From NCBI GenBank assembly GCA_949318235.1, contig CASGGR010000022.1, positions 682,001-746,000 of the forward strand: 64,000 nucleotides of DNA. Direction: 5' to 3'. The position numbers and the translations under genes are program-made. Below, piece after piece: positions 8,892 to 21,398 of the stretch (positions within the stretch are counted from its first letter, which is position 1; every line of letters starts with the position of its first letter). The notes under the pieces were generated by a model, which saw nothing but the letters and a program-made list of their open reading frames with translations, was not told the DNA's origin and searched no databases. The DNA comes from Ecdyonurus torrentis. Taxonomy: Eukaryota; Arthropoda; Insecta; Ephemeroptera; Heptageniidae.

Positions 8892-11800
8892 ATGAAACAA
8901 AGTTTCTATTTCAAGAACCAAATGTTATTGAATGATAAAAATCATACTTTATACACGATTTAAACTAGTTTTGATGATTTCTCAAAACTAAGAATGCTAC
9001 AGACTTCAAATTTAACTCAAAGCATAGCTTTTTCAATTGTCTACAAAAAAGATGTTTTGAATTTTTTTGCCCCAACGCATACTTTTTGGGTTATTGAAAA
9101 TTTTAGTTTTCACTCATCATGTAGCCAAACCAAGTCATGAAACAAAGTTTCTATTTCAAGAACCAAATGTTATTGAATGATGAAAATCATACTTTTTACA
9201 CGATTAAAACTAGTTTTGATGATTTCTCAAAAACTAAGAATGCTACAGACATCAAGCTTAACTCAAAGCATAGCTTTTTTAAATCTCTACAAAAAAGATG
9301 TCTTAAACTTTTTTGCCCCGACGCATACTTTTTGGGTTATTGACAATTTTAGTTTTTACTCATCATGTAGCCAAATAAAGTAATGAAACAAAGTTTCTAT
9401 TTCAAGAACCAAATGTTATTGAATGATAAAAATCATACTTTTTACACGATTAAAACTTGTTTTGATGATTTCTCAAAAACTAAGAATGCTACAGACTTCA
9501 AATTCAATTCAAAACATAGTTTTTTAAATTCTCTACAAAATGACGTCTTGAACGTTTTTGCTCCGACGCATACTTTTTGGGTTATTGACAATTTTAGTTT
9601 TTACTCATCATGTAGCCAAATAAAGTCATGAAACAAAGTTTCTATTTCAAGAACCAAATGTTATTGAACGATAAAAATCATACTTTTTACACGATTAAAA
9701 TTAGTTTTGATGATTTCTCAAAAACTAAGAATGCTACAGACATCAAATTAATCTCAAAACATAGCTTTTTCAATTTTCTACAAAAAAGATGTCTTGAACT
9801 TTTTTGCCCGACGCATACTTTTTGGGTTATTGACAATTTTAGTTTTTACTCATCATGTAGCCAAATAAAGTCATGAAACAAAGTTTCTATTTCAAGAACC
9901 AAATGTTATTGAATGATAAAAATCATACTTTTTACACGATTAAAACTTGTTTTGATGATTTCTCAAAAACTAAGAATGCTACAGACTTCAAATTCAATTC
10001 AAAACATAGTTTTTTAAATTCTCTACAAAATGACGTCTTGAACGTTTTTGCTCCGACGCATACTTTTTGGGTTATTGACAATTTTAGTTTTTACTCATCA
10101 TGTAGCCAAATAAAGTAATGAAACAAAGTTTCTATTTCAAGAACCAAATGTTATTGAACGATAAAAATCATACTTTTTACACGATTAAAATTAGTTTTGA
10201 TGATTTCTCAAAAACTAAGAATGCTACAGACATCAAATTTAACTCAAAGCATAGCTTTTTCAATTCTCTACAAAAAAGATGTCTTGAACTTTTTTGCCCC
10301 GACGCATACTTTTTGGTTTATTGACAATTTTAGTTTTTAATCATCATGTAGCCAAACCAAGTCATGAAACAAAGTTTCTATTTCAAGAACCAAATGTTAT
10401 TGAATGATGAAAATCATACTTTTTACACGATTAAAACTTGTTTTGATGATTTCTCAAAAACTAAGAATGCTACAGACTTCAAATTCAATTCAAAACATAG
10501 TTTTTTAAATTCTCTACAAAAAGATGTCTTGAACGTTTTTGCTCCGACGCATACTTTTTGGGTTATTGACAATTTTAATTTTCACTCATCATGTAGCCAA
10601 ACCAAGTCATGAAACAAAATTTCTATTTCAAGAACCAAATGTTATTGAATGATAAAAATCATAATTTTTACACGATTAAAACTAGTTTTAATGATTTCTA
10701 AAAAACTAAGAATGCTACAGACATCAAATTTAACTCAAAACATAGCTTTTAATTCTCTACAAAAAATATGTCTTGAACTTTTTTGCCCCGACGCATACTT
10801 TTTGGGTTATTGATAATTTTAGTTTTCACTCATCAAGTAGCCAAACCAAGTCATGAAACAAAGTTTCTATTTCAAGAACCAAATGTTATTGAATGATAAA
10901 AATCATACTTTTTACACGATTAAAACCAGTTTTGATGATTTCTCAAAAACTAAGAATGCTACAGACTTCAAATTCAATTCAAAACATAGCTTTTTCAATT
11001 CTCTACAAAAATGATGTCTTGAACTTTTTTGCTCCGACGCATGCTTTTTGGGTTATTGACAATTTTAGTTTTCACTCATCTTGTAGCCAAACCAAGTCAT
11101 GAAACAAAGTTTCTATTTCAAGAACCAAATGTTATTGAATGATGAAAATCATACTTTTTACACGATTAAAACTTGTTTTGATGATTTCTCAAAAACTAAG
11201 AATGCTACAGACTTCAAATTCAATTCAAAACATAGTTTTTTAAATTCTCTACAAAAAGATGTCTTGAACGTTTTTGCTCCGACGCATACTTTTTGGGTTA
11301 TTGACAATTTTAATTTTCACTCATCATGTAGCCAAACCAAGTCATGAAACAAAATTTCTATTTCAAGAACCAAATGTTATTGAATGATAAAAATCATAAT
11401 TTTTACACGATTAAAACTAGTTTTAATGATTTCTAAAAAACTAAGAATGCTACAGACATCAAATTTAACTCAAAACATAGCTTTTAATTCTCTACAAAAA
11501 ATATGTCTTGAACTTTTTTGCCCCGACGCATACTTTTTGGGTTATTGATAATTTTAGTTTTCACTCATCAAGTAGCCAAACCAAGTCATGAAACAAAGTT
11601 TCTATTTCAAGAACCAAATGTTATTGAATGATAAAAATCATACTTTTTACACGATTAAAACCAGTTTTGATGATTTCTCAAAAACTAAGAATGCTACAGA
11701 CTTCAAATTCAATTCAAAACATAGCTTTTTCAATTCTCTACAAAAATGATGTCTTGAACTTTTTTGCTCCGACGCATGCTTTTTGGGTTATTGACAATTT

Positions 11801-12324
11801 TAGTTTTCACTCATCTTGTAGCCAAACCAAGTCATGAAACAAAGTTTCTATTTCAAAAACCAAATGTTATTGAATGATAAAAATCATACTTTTTACACGA
11901 TTAAAACTTGTTTTGATGATTTCTCAAAAACTAAGAATGCTAGAGACTTCAAATTCAATTCAAAACATAGTTTTTTAAATTCTCTACAAAAAGATGTCTT
12001 GAACTTTTTTGCTCCGATGCATACTTTTTGGGTTATTGACAATTTTAATTTTCACTCATCATGTAGCCAAACCAAGTCATGAAACAAAGTTTCTATTTCA
12101 AGAACCAAATGTTATTGAATGATAAAAATCATTATTTTTACACGATTAAAACTAGTTTTAATGATTTCTAAAAAACTAAGAACGCTACTGACATCAAATT
12201 TAACTCAAAGCATAGCTTTTTCAAATCTCTACAAAAAAGATGTCTTGAACTTTTTTGCCCCGACGCATACTTTTTGGTTTATTGACAATTTTAATTTTTA
12301 CTCATCATGTAGCCAAATAAAGTC
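8892..12324 (+). repeat. HOR block 4: 14-mer A-B-C-Dx-C-D-EFG-EFG-H-I (3,433 bp)
   Basis: Monomer starts: A 8892, B 9137, C 9383, Dx 9628, C 9873, D 10118, E 10364, F 10609, G 10853, E 11099, F 11344, G 11588, H 11834, I 12079. The class order and length equal those of the next block. The A monomer here keeps the older TTTATACACGATTTAAAC form and CAATTGTCTAC, both shared with A-type sequence earlier in the window. The D tail carries TTTTTAATCATC (changed base at 10340). Confidence 0.94.
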
Positions 12325-15300
12325 ATGAAACAAAGTTTCTATTTCAAGAACCAAATGTTATTGAATGATAAAAATCATACTTTTTACACGATTAAAACTA
12401 GTTTTGATGATTTCTCAAAACTAAGAATGCTACAGACTTCAAATTTAACTCAAAGCATAGCTTTTTCAATTCTCTACAAAAAAGATGTTTTGAACTTTTT
12501 TGCCCCAACGCATACTTTTTGGGTTATTGAAAATTTTAGTTTTCACTCATCATGTAGCCAAACCAAGTCATGAAACAAAGTTTCTATTTCAAGAACCAAA
12601 TGTTATTGAATGATGAAAATCATACTTTTTACACGATTAAAACTAGTTTTGATGATTTCTCAAAAACTAAGAATGCTACAGACATCAAGCTTAACTTAAA
12701 GCATAGCTTTTTTAAATCTCTACAAAAAAGATGTCTTGAACTTTTTTGCCCCGACGCATACTTTTTGGGTTATTGACAATTTTAGTTTTTACTCATCATG
12801 TAGCCAAATAAAGTAATGAAACAAAGTTTCTATTTCAAGAACCAAATGTTATTGAATGATAAAAATCATACTTTTTACACGATTAAAACTTGTTTTGATG
12901 ATTTCTCAAAAACTAAGAATGCTACAGACTTCAAATTCAATTCAAAACATAGTTTTTTAAATTCTCTACAAAATGACGTCTTGAACGTTTTTGCTCCGAC
13001 GCATACTTTTTGGGTTATTGACAATTTTAGTTTTTACTCATCATGTAGCCAAATAAAGTCATGAAACAAAGTTTCTATTTCAAGAACCAAATGTTATTGA
13101 ACGATAAAAATCATACTTTTTACACGATTAAAATTAGTTTTGATGATTTCTCAAAAACTAAGAATGCTACAGACATCAAATTAATCTCAAAACATAGCTT
13201 TTTCAATTTTCTACAAAAAAGATGTCTTGAACTTTTTTGCCCGACGCATACTTTTTGGGTTATTGACAATTTTAGTTTTTACTCATCATGTAGCCAAATA
13301 AAGTCATGAAACAAAGTTTCTATTTCAAGAACCAAATGTTATTGAATGATAAAAATCATACTTTTTACACGATTAAAACTTGTTTTGATGATTTCTCAAA
13401 AACTAAGAATGCTACAGACTTCAAATTCAATTCAAAACATAGTTTTTTAAATTCTCTACAAAATGACGTCTTGAACGTTTTTGCTCCGACGCATACTTTT
13501 TGGGTTATTGACAATTTTAGTTTTTACTCATCATGTAGCCAAATAAAGTAATGAAACAAAGTTTCTATTTCAAGAACCAAATGTTATTGAACGATAAAAA
13601 TCATACTTTTTACACGATTAAAATTAGTTTTGATGATTTCTCAAAAACTAAGAATGCTACAGACATCAAATTTAACTCAAAGCATAGCTTTTTCAATTCT
13701 CTACAAAAAAGATGTCTTGAACTTTTTTGCCCCGACGCATACTTTTTGGTTTATTGACAATTTTAGTTTTTAATCATCATGTAGCCAAACCAAGTCATGA
13801 AACAAAGTTTCTATTTCAAGAACCAAATGTTATTGAATGATGAAAATCATACTTTTTACACGATTAAAACTTGTTTTGATGATTTCTCAAAAACTAAGAA
13901 TGCTACAGACTTCAAATTCAATTCAAAACATAGTTTTTTAAATTCTCTACAAAAAGATGTCTTGAACGTTTTTGCTCCGACGCATACTTTTTGGGTTATT
14001 GACAATTTTAATTTTCACTCATCATGTAGCCAAACCAAGTCATGAAACAAAATTTCTATTTCAAGAACCAAATGTTATTGAATGATAAAAATCATAATTT
14101 TTACACGATTAAAACTAGTTTTAATGATTTCTAAAAAACTAAGAATGCTACAGACATCAAATTTAACTCAAAACATAGCTTTTAATTCTCTACAAAAAAT
14201 ATGTCTTGAACTTTTTTGCCCCGACGCATACTTTTTGGGTTATTGATAATTTTAGTTTTCACTCATCAAGTAGCCAAACCAAGTCATGAAACAAAGTTTC
14301 TATTTCAAGAACCAAATGTTATTGAATGATAAAAATCATACTTTTTACACGATTAAAACCAGTTTTGATGATTTCTCAAAAACTAAGAATGCTACAGACT
14401 TCAAATTCAATTCAAAACATAGCTTTTTCAATTCTCTACAAAAATGATGTCTTGAACTTTTTTGCTCCGACGCATGCTTTTTGGGTTATTGACAATTTTA
14501 GTTTTCACTCATCTTGTAGCCAAACCAAGTCATGAAACAAAGTTTCTATTTCAAGAACCAAATGTTATTGAATGATGAAAATCATACTTTTTACACGATT
14601 AAAACTTGTTTTGATGATTTCTCAAAAACTAAGAATGCTACAGACTTCAAATTCAATTCAAAACATAGTTTTTTAAATTCTCTACAAAAAGATGTCTTGA
14701 ACGTTTTTGCTCCGACGCATACTTTTTGGGTTATTGACAATTTTAATTTTCACTCATCATGTAGCCAAACCAAGTCATGAAACAAAATTTCTATTTCAAG
14801 AACTAAATGTTATTGAATGATAAAAATCATAATTTTTACACGATTAAAACTAGTTTTAATGATTTCTAAAAAACTAAGAATGCTACAGACATCAAATTTA
14901 ACTCAAAACATAGCTTTTAATTCTCTACAAAAAATATGTCTTGAACTTTTTTGCCCCGACGCATACTTTTTGGGTTATTGATAATTTTAGTTTTCACTCA
15001 TCAAGTAGCCAAACCAAGTCATGAAACAAAGTTTCTATTTCAAGAACCAAATGTTATTGAATGATAAAAATCATACTTTTTACACGATTAAAACCAGTTT
15101 TGATGATTTCTCAAAAACTAAGAATGCTACAGACTTCAAATTCAATTCAAAACATAGCTTTTTCAATTCTCTACAAAAATGATGTCTTGAACTTTTTTGC
15201 TCCGACGCATGCTTTTTGGGTTATTGACAATTTTAGTTTTCACTCATCTTGTAGCCAAACCAAGTCATGAAACAAAGTTTCTATTTCAAAAACCAAATGT

Positions 15301-15757
15301 TATTGAATGATAAAAATCATACTTTTTACACGATTAAAACTTGTTTTGATGATTTCTCAAAAACTAAGAATGCTAGAGACTTCAAATTCAATTCAAAACA
15401 TAGTTTTTTAAATTCTCTACAAAAAGATGTCTTGAACTTTTTTGCTCCGATGCATACTTTTTGGGTTATTGACAATTTTAATTTTCACTCGTCATGTAGC
15501 CAAACCAAGTCATGAAACAAAGTTTCTATTTCAAGAACCAAATGTTATTGAATGATAAAAATCATTATTTTTACACGATTAAAACTAGTTTTAATGATTT
15601 CTAAAAAACTAAGAACGCTACTGACATCAAATTTAACTCAAAGCATAGCTTTTTCAAATCTCTACAAAAAAGATGTCTTGAACTTTTTTGCCCCGACGCA
15701 TACTTTTTGGTTTATTGACAATTTTAATTTTTACTCATCATGTAGCCAAATAAAGTC
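12325..15757 (+). repeat. HOR block 5: second copy of the 3,433-bp 14-mer
   Basis: Monomer starts: A 12325, B 12570, C 12816, Dx 13061, C 13306, D 13551, E 13797, F 14042, G 14286, E 14532, F 14777, G 15021, H 15267, I 15512. It is a tandem copy of the preceding block and shares the D-tail variant (13773 against 10340, exactly 3,433 bp apart). Differences seen: A has the standard TTTTTACACGATTAAAAC, B has CTTAACTTAAAGC, F at 14777 has GAACTAAATG, and H has a private CTCGTCATG near its end. Confidence 0.94.
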
Positions 15758-16247
15758 ATGAAACAAAGTTTCTATTTCAAGAACCAAATGTTATTGAATG
15801 ATAAAAATCATACTTTTTACACGATTAAAACTAGTTTTGATGATTTCTCAAAACTAAGAATGCTACAGACTTCAAATTTAACTCAAAGCATAGCTTTTTC
15901 AATTCTCTACAAAAAAGATGTTTTGAACTTTTTTGCCCCAACGCATACTTTTTGGGTTATTGAAAATTTTAGTTTTCACTCATCATGTAGCCAAACCAAG
16001 TCATGAAACAAAGTTTCTATTTCAAGAACCAAATGTTATTGAATGATAAAAATCATACTTTTTACACGATTAAAACTTGTTTTGATGATTTCTCAAAAAC
16101 TAAGAATGCTACAGACTTCAAATTCAATTCAAAACATAGTTTTTTAAATTCTCTACAAAATGACGTCTTGAACGTTTTTGCTCCGACGAATGCTTTTTGG
16201 GTTATTGACAATTTTAGTTTTCACTCATCATGTAGCCAAATAAAGTC

Positions 16248-16493
16248 ATGAAACAAAGTTTCTATTTCAAGAACCAAATGTTATTGAATGATAAAAATCA
16301 TACTTTTAACACGATTAAAATTAGTTTTGATGATTTCTCAAAAACTATGAATGCTACAGACATCAAATTTAACTCAAAACATTGCTTTTTCAATTCTCTA
16401 CAAAAATGATGTCTTGAACTTTTTTGCTCCGACGCATGCTTTTTGGGTTATTGACAATTTTAGTTTTCACTCATCTTGTAGCCAAACCAAGTC
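16248..16493 (+). repeat. J/G hybrid monomer
   Basis: The first ~155 bases are J (TTTTAACACG, AAACTATGAATG, AAACATTGC). From ACAAAAATGATGTCTTGAAC onward it is G (GCATGC, ATCTTGTAGCC). It joins the Cx series of region 2 to the E-F-G series of region 1. Confidence 0.85.
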
Positions 16494-18208
16494 ATGAAAC
16501 AAAGTTTCTATTTCAAGAACCAAATGTTATTGAATGATGAAAATCATACTTTTTACACGATTAAAACTTGTTTTGATGATTTCTCAAAAACTAAGAATGC
16601 TACAGACTTCAAATTCAATTCAAAACATAGTTTTTTAAATTCTCTACAAAAAGATGTCTTGAACGTTTTTGCTCCGACGCATACTTTTTGGGTTATTGAC
16701 AATTTTAATTTTCACTCATCATGTAGCCAAACCAAGTCATGAAACAAAATTTCTATTTCAAGAACCAAATGTTATTGAATGATAAAAATCATAATTTTTA
16801 CACGATTAAAACTAGTTTTAATGATTTCTAAAAAACTAAGAATGCTACAGACATCAAATTTAACTCAAAACATAGCTTTTAATTCTCTACAAAAAATATG
16901 TCTTGAACTTTTTTGCCCCGACGCATACTTTTTGGGTTATTGATAATTTTAGTTTTCACTCATCAAGTAGCCAAACCAAGTCATGAAACAAAGTTTCTAT
17001 TTCAAGAACCAAATGTTATTGAATGATAAAAATCATACTTTTTACACGATTAAAACCAGTTTTGATGATTTCTCAAAAACTAAGAATGCTACAGACTTCA
17101 AATTCAATTCAAAACATAGCTTTTTCAATTCTCTACAAAAATGATGTCTTGAACTTTTTTGCTCCGACGCATGCTTTTTGGGTTATTGACAATTTTAGTT
17201 TTCACTCATCTTGTAGCCAAACCAAGTCATGAAACAAAGTTTCTATTTCAAGAACCAAATGTTATTGAATGATGAAAATCATACTTTTTACACGATTAAA
17301 ACTTGTTTTGATGATTTCTCAAAAACTAAGAATGCTACAGACTTCAAATTCAATTCAAAACATAGTTTTTTAAATTCTCTACAAAAAGATGTCTTGAACG
17401 TTTTTGCTCCGACGCATACTTTTTGGGTTATTGACAATTTTAATTTTCACTCATCATGTAGCCAAACCAAGTCATGAAACAAAATTTCTATTTCAAGAAC
17501 CAAATGTTATTGAATGATAAAAATCATAATTTTTACACGATTAAAACTAGTTTTAATGATTTCTAAAAAACTAAGAATGCTACAGACATCAAATTTAACT
17601 CAAAACATAGCTTTTAATTCTCTACAAAAAATATGTCTTGAACTTTTTTGCCCCGACGCATACTTTTTGGGTTATTGATAATTTTAGTTTTCACTCATCA
17701 AGTAGCCAAACCAAGTCATGAAACAAAGTTTCTATTTCAAGAACCAAATGTTATTGAATGATAAAAATCATACTTTTTACACGATTAAAACCAGTTTTGA
17801 TGATTTCTCAAAAACTAAGAATGCTACAGACTTCAAATTCAATTCAAAACATAGCTTTTTCAATTCTCTACAAAAATGATGTCTTGAACTTTTTTGCTCC
17901 GACGCATGCTTTTTGGGTTATTGACAATTTTAGTTTTCACTCATCTTGTAGCCAAACCAAGTCATGAAACAAAGTTTCTATTTCAAAAACCAAATGTTAT
18001 TGAATGATAAAAATCATACTTTTTACACGATTAAAACTTGTTTTGATGATTTCTCAAAAACTAAGAATGCTAGAGACTTCAAATTCAATTCAAAACATAG
18101 TTTTTTAAATTCTCTACAAAAAGATGTCTTGAACTTTTTTGCTCCGATGCATACTTTTTGGGTTATTGACAATTTTAATTTTCACTCATCATGTAGCCAA
18201 ACCAAGTC

Positions 18209-18454
18209 ATGAAACAAAGTTTCTATTTCAAGAACCAAATGTTATTGAATGATAAAAATCATTATTTTTACACGATTAAAACTAGTTTTAATGATTTCTA
18301 AAAAACTAAGAACGCTACTGACATCAAATTTAACTCAAAGCATAGCTTTTTCAAATCTCTACAAAAAAGATGTTTTGAACTTTTTTGCCCCAACGCATAC
18401 TTTTTGGGTTATTGAAAATTTTAGTTTTCACTCATCATGTAGCCAAACCAAGTC
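18209..18454 (+). repeat. I/A hybrid monomer
   Basis: It reads as I through CTTTTTCAAATCTCTAC and then as A (GATGTTTTGAAC, GCCCCAACG, TTGAAAATTTT, CCAAACCAAGTC tail). It is followed by a complete A at 18455, so this fusion leaves an A-like end directly before another A. Confidence 0.86.
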
Positions 18455-18945
18455 ATGAAACAAAGTTTCTATTTCAAGAACCAAATGTTATTGAATGATA
18501 AAAATCATACTTTTTACACGATTAAAACTAGTTTTGATGATTTCTCAAAACTAAGAATGCTACAGACTTCAAATTTAACTCAAAGCATAGCTTTTTCAAT
18601 TCTCTACAAAAAAGATGTTTTGAACTTTTTTGCCCCAACGCATACTTTTTGGGTTATTGAAAATTTTAGTTTTCACTCATCATGTAGCCAAACCAAGTCA
18701 TGAAACAAAGTTTCTATTTCAAGAACCAAATGTTATTGAATGATGAAAATCATACTTTTTACACGATTAAAACTAGTTTTGATGATTTCTCAAAAACTAA
18801 GAATGCTACAGACATCAAGCTTAACTTAAAGCATAGCTTTTTTAAATCTCTACAAAAAAGATGTCTTGAACTTTTTTGCCCCGACGCATACTTTTTGGGT
18901 TATTGACAATTTTAGTTTTTACTCATCATGTAGCCAAATAAAGTA

Positions 18946-19190
18946 ATGAAACAAAGTTTCTATTTCAAGAACCAAATGTTATTGAATGATAAAAATCATA
19001 CTTTTTACACGATTAAAACTTGTTTTGATGATTTCTCAAAAACTAAGAATGCTACAGACTTCAAATTCAATTCAAAACATAGTTTTTTAAATTCTCTACA
19101 AAATGACGTCTTGAACGTTTTTGCTCCGACGAATGCTTTTTGGGTTATTGACAATTTTAGTTTTCACTCATCATGTAGCCAAATAAAGTC
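18946..19190 (+). repeat. Monomer class Cx, representative (245 bp)
   Basis: Cx is like C (it keeps ATGACGTCTTG) but has CCGACGAATGCTTTTTGG and TTTTAGTTTTCACTC in its 3' part, resembling G there. It replaces C throughout region 2 and is followed by J or H. The copies before H (26554, 33423, 39307, 42005) also take the G-like ATCTTGTAGCC tail. Confidence 0.89.
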
Positions 19191-19436
19191 ATGAAACAAA
19201 GTTTCTATTTCAAGAACCAAATGTTATTGAATGATAAAAATCATACTTTTAACACGATTAAAATTAGTTTTGATGATTTCTCAAAAACTATGAATGCTAC
19301 AGACATCAAATTTAACTCAAAACATTGCTTTTTCAATTCTCTACAAAAAAGAAGTCTTAAACTTTTTTGCTCCGACGCATACTTTTTGGGTTATTGACAA
19401 TTTTAGTTTTCACTTATCATGTAGCCGAACCAAGTC
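19191..19436 (+). repeat. Monomer class J, representative (246 bp)
   Basis: Class J is recognised by CATACTTTTAACACG, AAAATTAGTTTTGATG, AAACTATGAATGC, AAACATTGC, AGAAGTCTTAAAC, CACTTATCATG and GTAGCCGAACCAAGTC. It is confined to region 2. Its 5' half resembles D. Confidence 0.89.
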
Positions 19437-19682
19437 ATGAAACAAAGTTTCTATTTCAAAAACCAAATGTTATTGAATGGTAAAAATCATAATTTTTACA
19501 CGATTAAAACTAGTTTTGATGATTTCTCAAAAACTAAGAATGCTACAGACATCAAGTTTAACTCAAAGCATAGCTTTTTTAAATCTCTACAAAAAAGATG
19601 TCTTGAACTTTTTTGCCCCGACGCATACTTTTTGGGTTATTGACAATTTTAGTTTTTACTCATCATGTAGCTAAATAAAGTA
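19437..19682 (+). repeat. Monomer class K, representative (246 bp)
   Basis: Class K is recognised by TTTCAAAAACC, TTGAATGGTAAAAATC, AATCATAATTTTTAC, AAAACTAGTTTTGATG and GACATCAAGTTTAAC, followed by a B-like 3' part with an AAAGTA tail. The ATGGT change breaks the ATGAT/ATCAT dyad. It is confined to region 2. Confidence 0.89.
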
Positions 19683-19928
19683 ATGAAACAAAGTTTCTAT
19701 TTCAAGAACCAAATGTTATTGAATGATGAAAATCATACTTTTTACACGATTAAAACCAGTTTTGATGATTTCTCAAAAACTAAGAATGCTACAGACATCA
19801 AGCTTAACTCAAAGCATAGCTTTTTTAAATCTCTACAAAAAAGATGTCTTGAACTTTTTTGCCCCGACGCATACTTTTTGGGTTATTGACAATTTTAATT
19901 TTCACTCATCATGTAGCCAAACCAAGTC
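19683..19928 (+). repeat. Monomer class L, representative (246 bp)
   Basis: Class L is B-like (GATGAAAATC, ATCAAGCTTAACTC, CTTTTTTAAATCTC) but has AAAACCAGTTTTGATG and ends with TTTTAATTTTCACTC and CCAAACCAAGTC, as in E. It probably formed as a mosaic of B with G and E sequence. It precedes F or I and is confined to region 2. Confidence 0.88.
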
Positions 19929-20172
19929 ATGAAACAAAATTTCTATTTCAAGAACCAAATGTTATTGAATGATAAAAATCATAATTTTTACACGATTAAA
20001 ACTAGTTTTAATGATTTCTAAAAAACTAAGAATGCTACAGACATCAAATTTAACTCAAAACATAGCTTTTAATTCTCTACAAAAAATATGTCTTGAACTT
20101 TTTTGCCCCGACGCATACTTTTTGGGTTATTGATAATTTTAGTTTTCACTCATCAAGTAGCCAAACCAAGTC

Positions 20173-20417
20173 ATGAAACAAAGTTTCTATTTCAAGAACC
20201 AAATGTTATTGAAAGATAAAAATCATACTTTTTACACGATTAAAACTTGTTTTGATGATTTCTCAAAAACTAAGAATGCTACAGACTTCAAATTCAATTC
20301 AAAACATAGTTTTTTAAATTCTCTACAAAAAGATGTCTTGAACGTTTTTGCTCCGACGCATACTTTTTGGGTTATTGACAATTTTAATTTTCACTCATCA
20401 TGTAGCCAAACCAAGTC
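20173..20417 (+). repeat. Monomer class Ex, representative (245 bp)
   Basis: Ex is like E from AAAACTTG onward but has TTGAAAGATAAAAATC where E has TTGAATGATGAAAATC, which breaks the ATGAT/ATCAT dyad. It is found between two F monomers at 20173, 22871, 27779, 30723, 36612 and 37836 (region 2 only; 27779 follows an L/F hybrid). Confidence 0.89.
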
Positions 20418-21398
20418 ATGAAACAAAATTTCTATTTCAAGAACCAAATGTTATTGAATGATAAAAATCATAATTTTTACACGATTAAAACTAGTTTTAA
20501 TGATTTCTAAAAAACTAAGAATGCTACAGACATCAAATTTAACTCAAAACATAGCTTTTAATTCTCTACAAAAAATATGTCTTGAACTTTTTTGCCCCGA
20601 CGCATACTTTTTGGGTTATTGATAATTTTAGTTTTCACTCATCAAGTAGCCAAACCAAGTCATGAAACAAAGTTTCTATTTCAAGAACCAAATGTTATTG
20701 AATGATAAAAATCATACTTTTTACACGATTAAAACCAGTTTTGATGATTTCTCAAAAACTAAGAATGCTACAGACTTCAAATTCAATTCAAAACATAGCT
20801 TTTTCAATTCTCTACAAAAATGATGTCTTGAACTTTTTTGCTCCGACGCATGCTTTTTGGGTTATTGACAATTTTAGTTTTCACTCATCTTGTAGCCAAA
20901 CCAAGTCATGAAACAAAGTTTCTATTTCAAAAACCAAATGTTATTGAATGATAAAAATCATACTTTTTACACGATTAAAACTTGTTTTGATGATTTCTCA
21001 AAAACTAAGAATGCTAGAGACTTCAAATTCAATTCAAAACATAGTTTTTTAAATTCTCTACAAAAAGATGTCTTGAACTTTTTTGCTCCGATGCATACTT
21101 TTTGGGTTATTGACAATTTTAATTTTCACTCATCATGTAGCCAAACCAAGTCATGAAACAAAGTTTCTATTTCAAGAACCAAATGTTATTGAATGATAAA
21201 AATCATTATTTTTACACGATTAAAACTAGTTTTAATGATTTCTAAAAAACTAAGAACGCTACTGACATCAAATTTAACTCAAAGCATAGCTTTTTCAAAT
21301 CTCTACAAAAAAGATGTCTTGAACTTTTTTGCCCCGACGCATACTTTTTGGTTTATTGACAATTTTCATTTTTACTCATCATGTAGCCAAATAAAGTC

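Larger units (their letters stand above)
15758..18454 (+). repeat. HOR block 6: 11-mer A-Cx-J/G-EFG-EFG-H-I/A (2,697 bp)
   Basis: Monomer starts: A 15758, Cx 16003, J/G hybrid 16248, E 16494, F 16739, G 16983, E 17229, F 17474, G 17718, H 17964, I/A hybrid 18209. This is the transition block. The double E-F-G of region 1 is kept, while Cx and J sequence appear for the first time. B is missing between A and Cx. The block ends in a hybrid that begins as I and finishes as A. Confidence 0.92.
18455..21398 (+). repeat. HOR block 7: 12-mer A-B-Cx-J-K-L-F-Ex-F-G-H-I (2,944 bp)
   Basis: Monomer starts: A 18455, B 18700, Cx 18946, J 19191, K 19437, L 19683, F 19929, Ex 20173, F 20418, G 20662, H 20908, I 21153. 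This is the full region-2 HOR, with J, K, L and Ex in place of C, D and E. The same order and length recur at 29005. A private GTAGCTAAATAAAG sits at the end of K. I at 21153 has ATTTTCATTTTTAC, shared with I at 28759. Confidence 0.93.
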
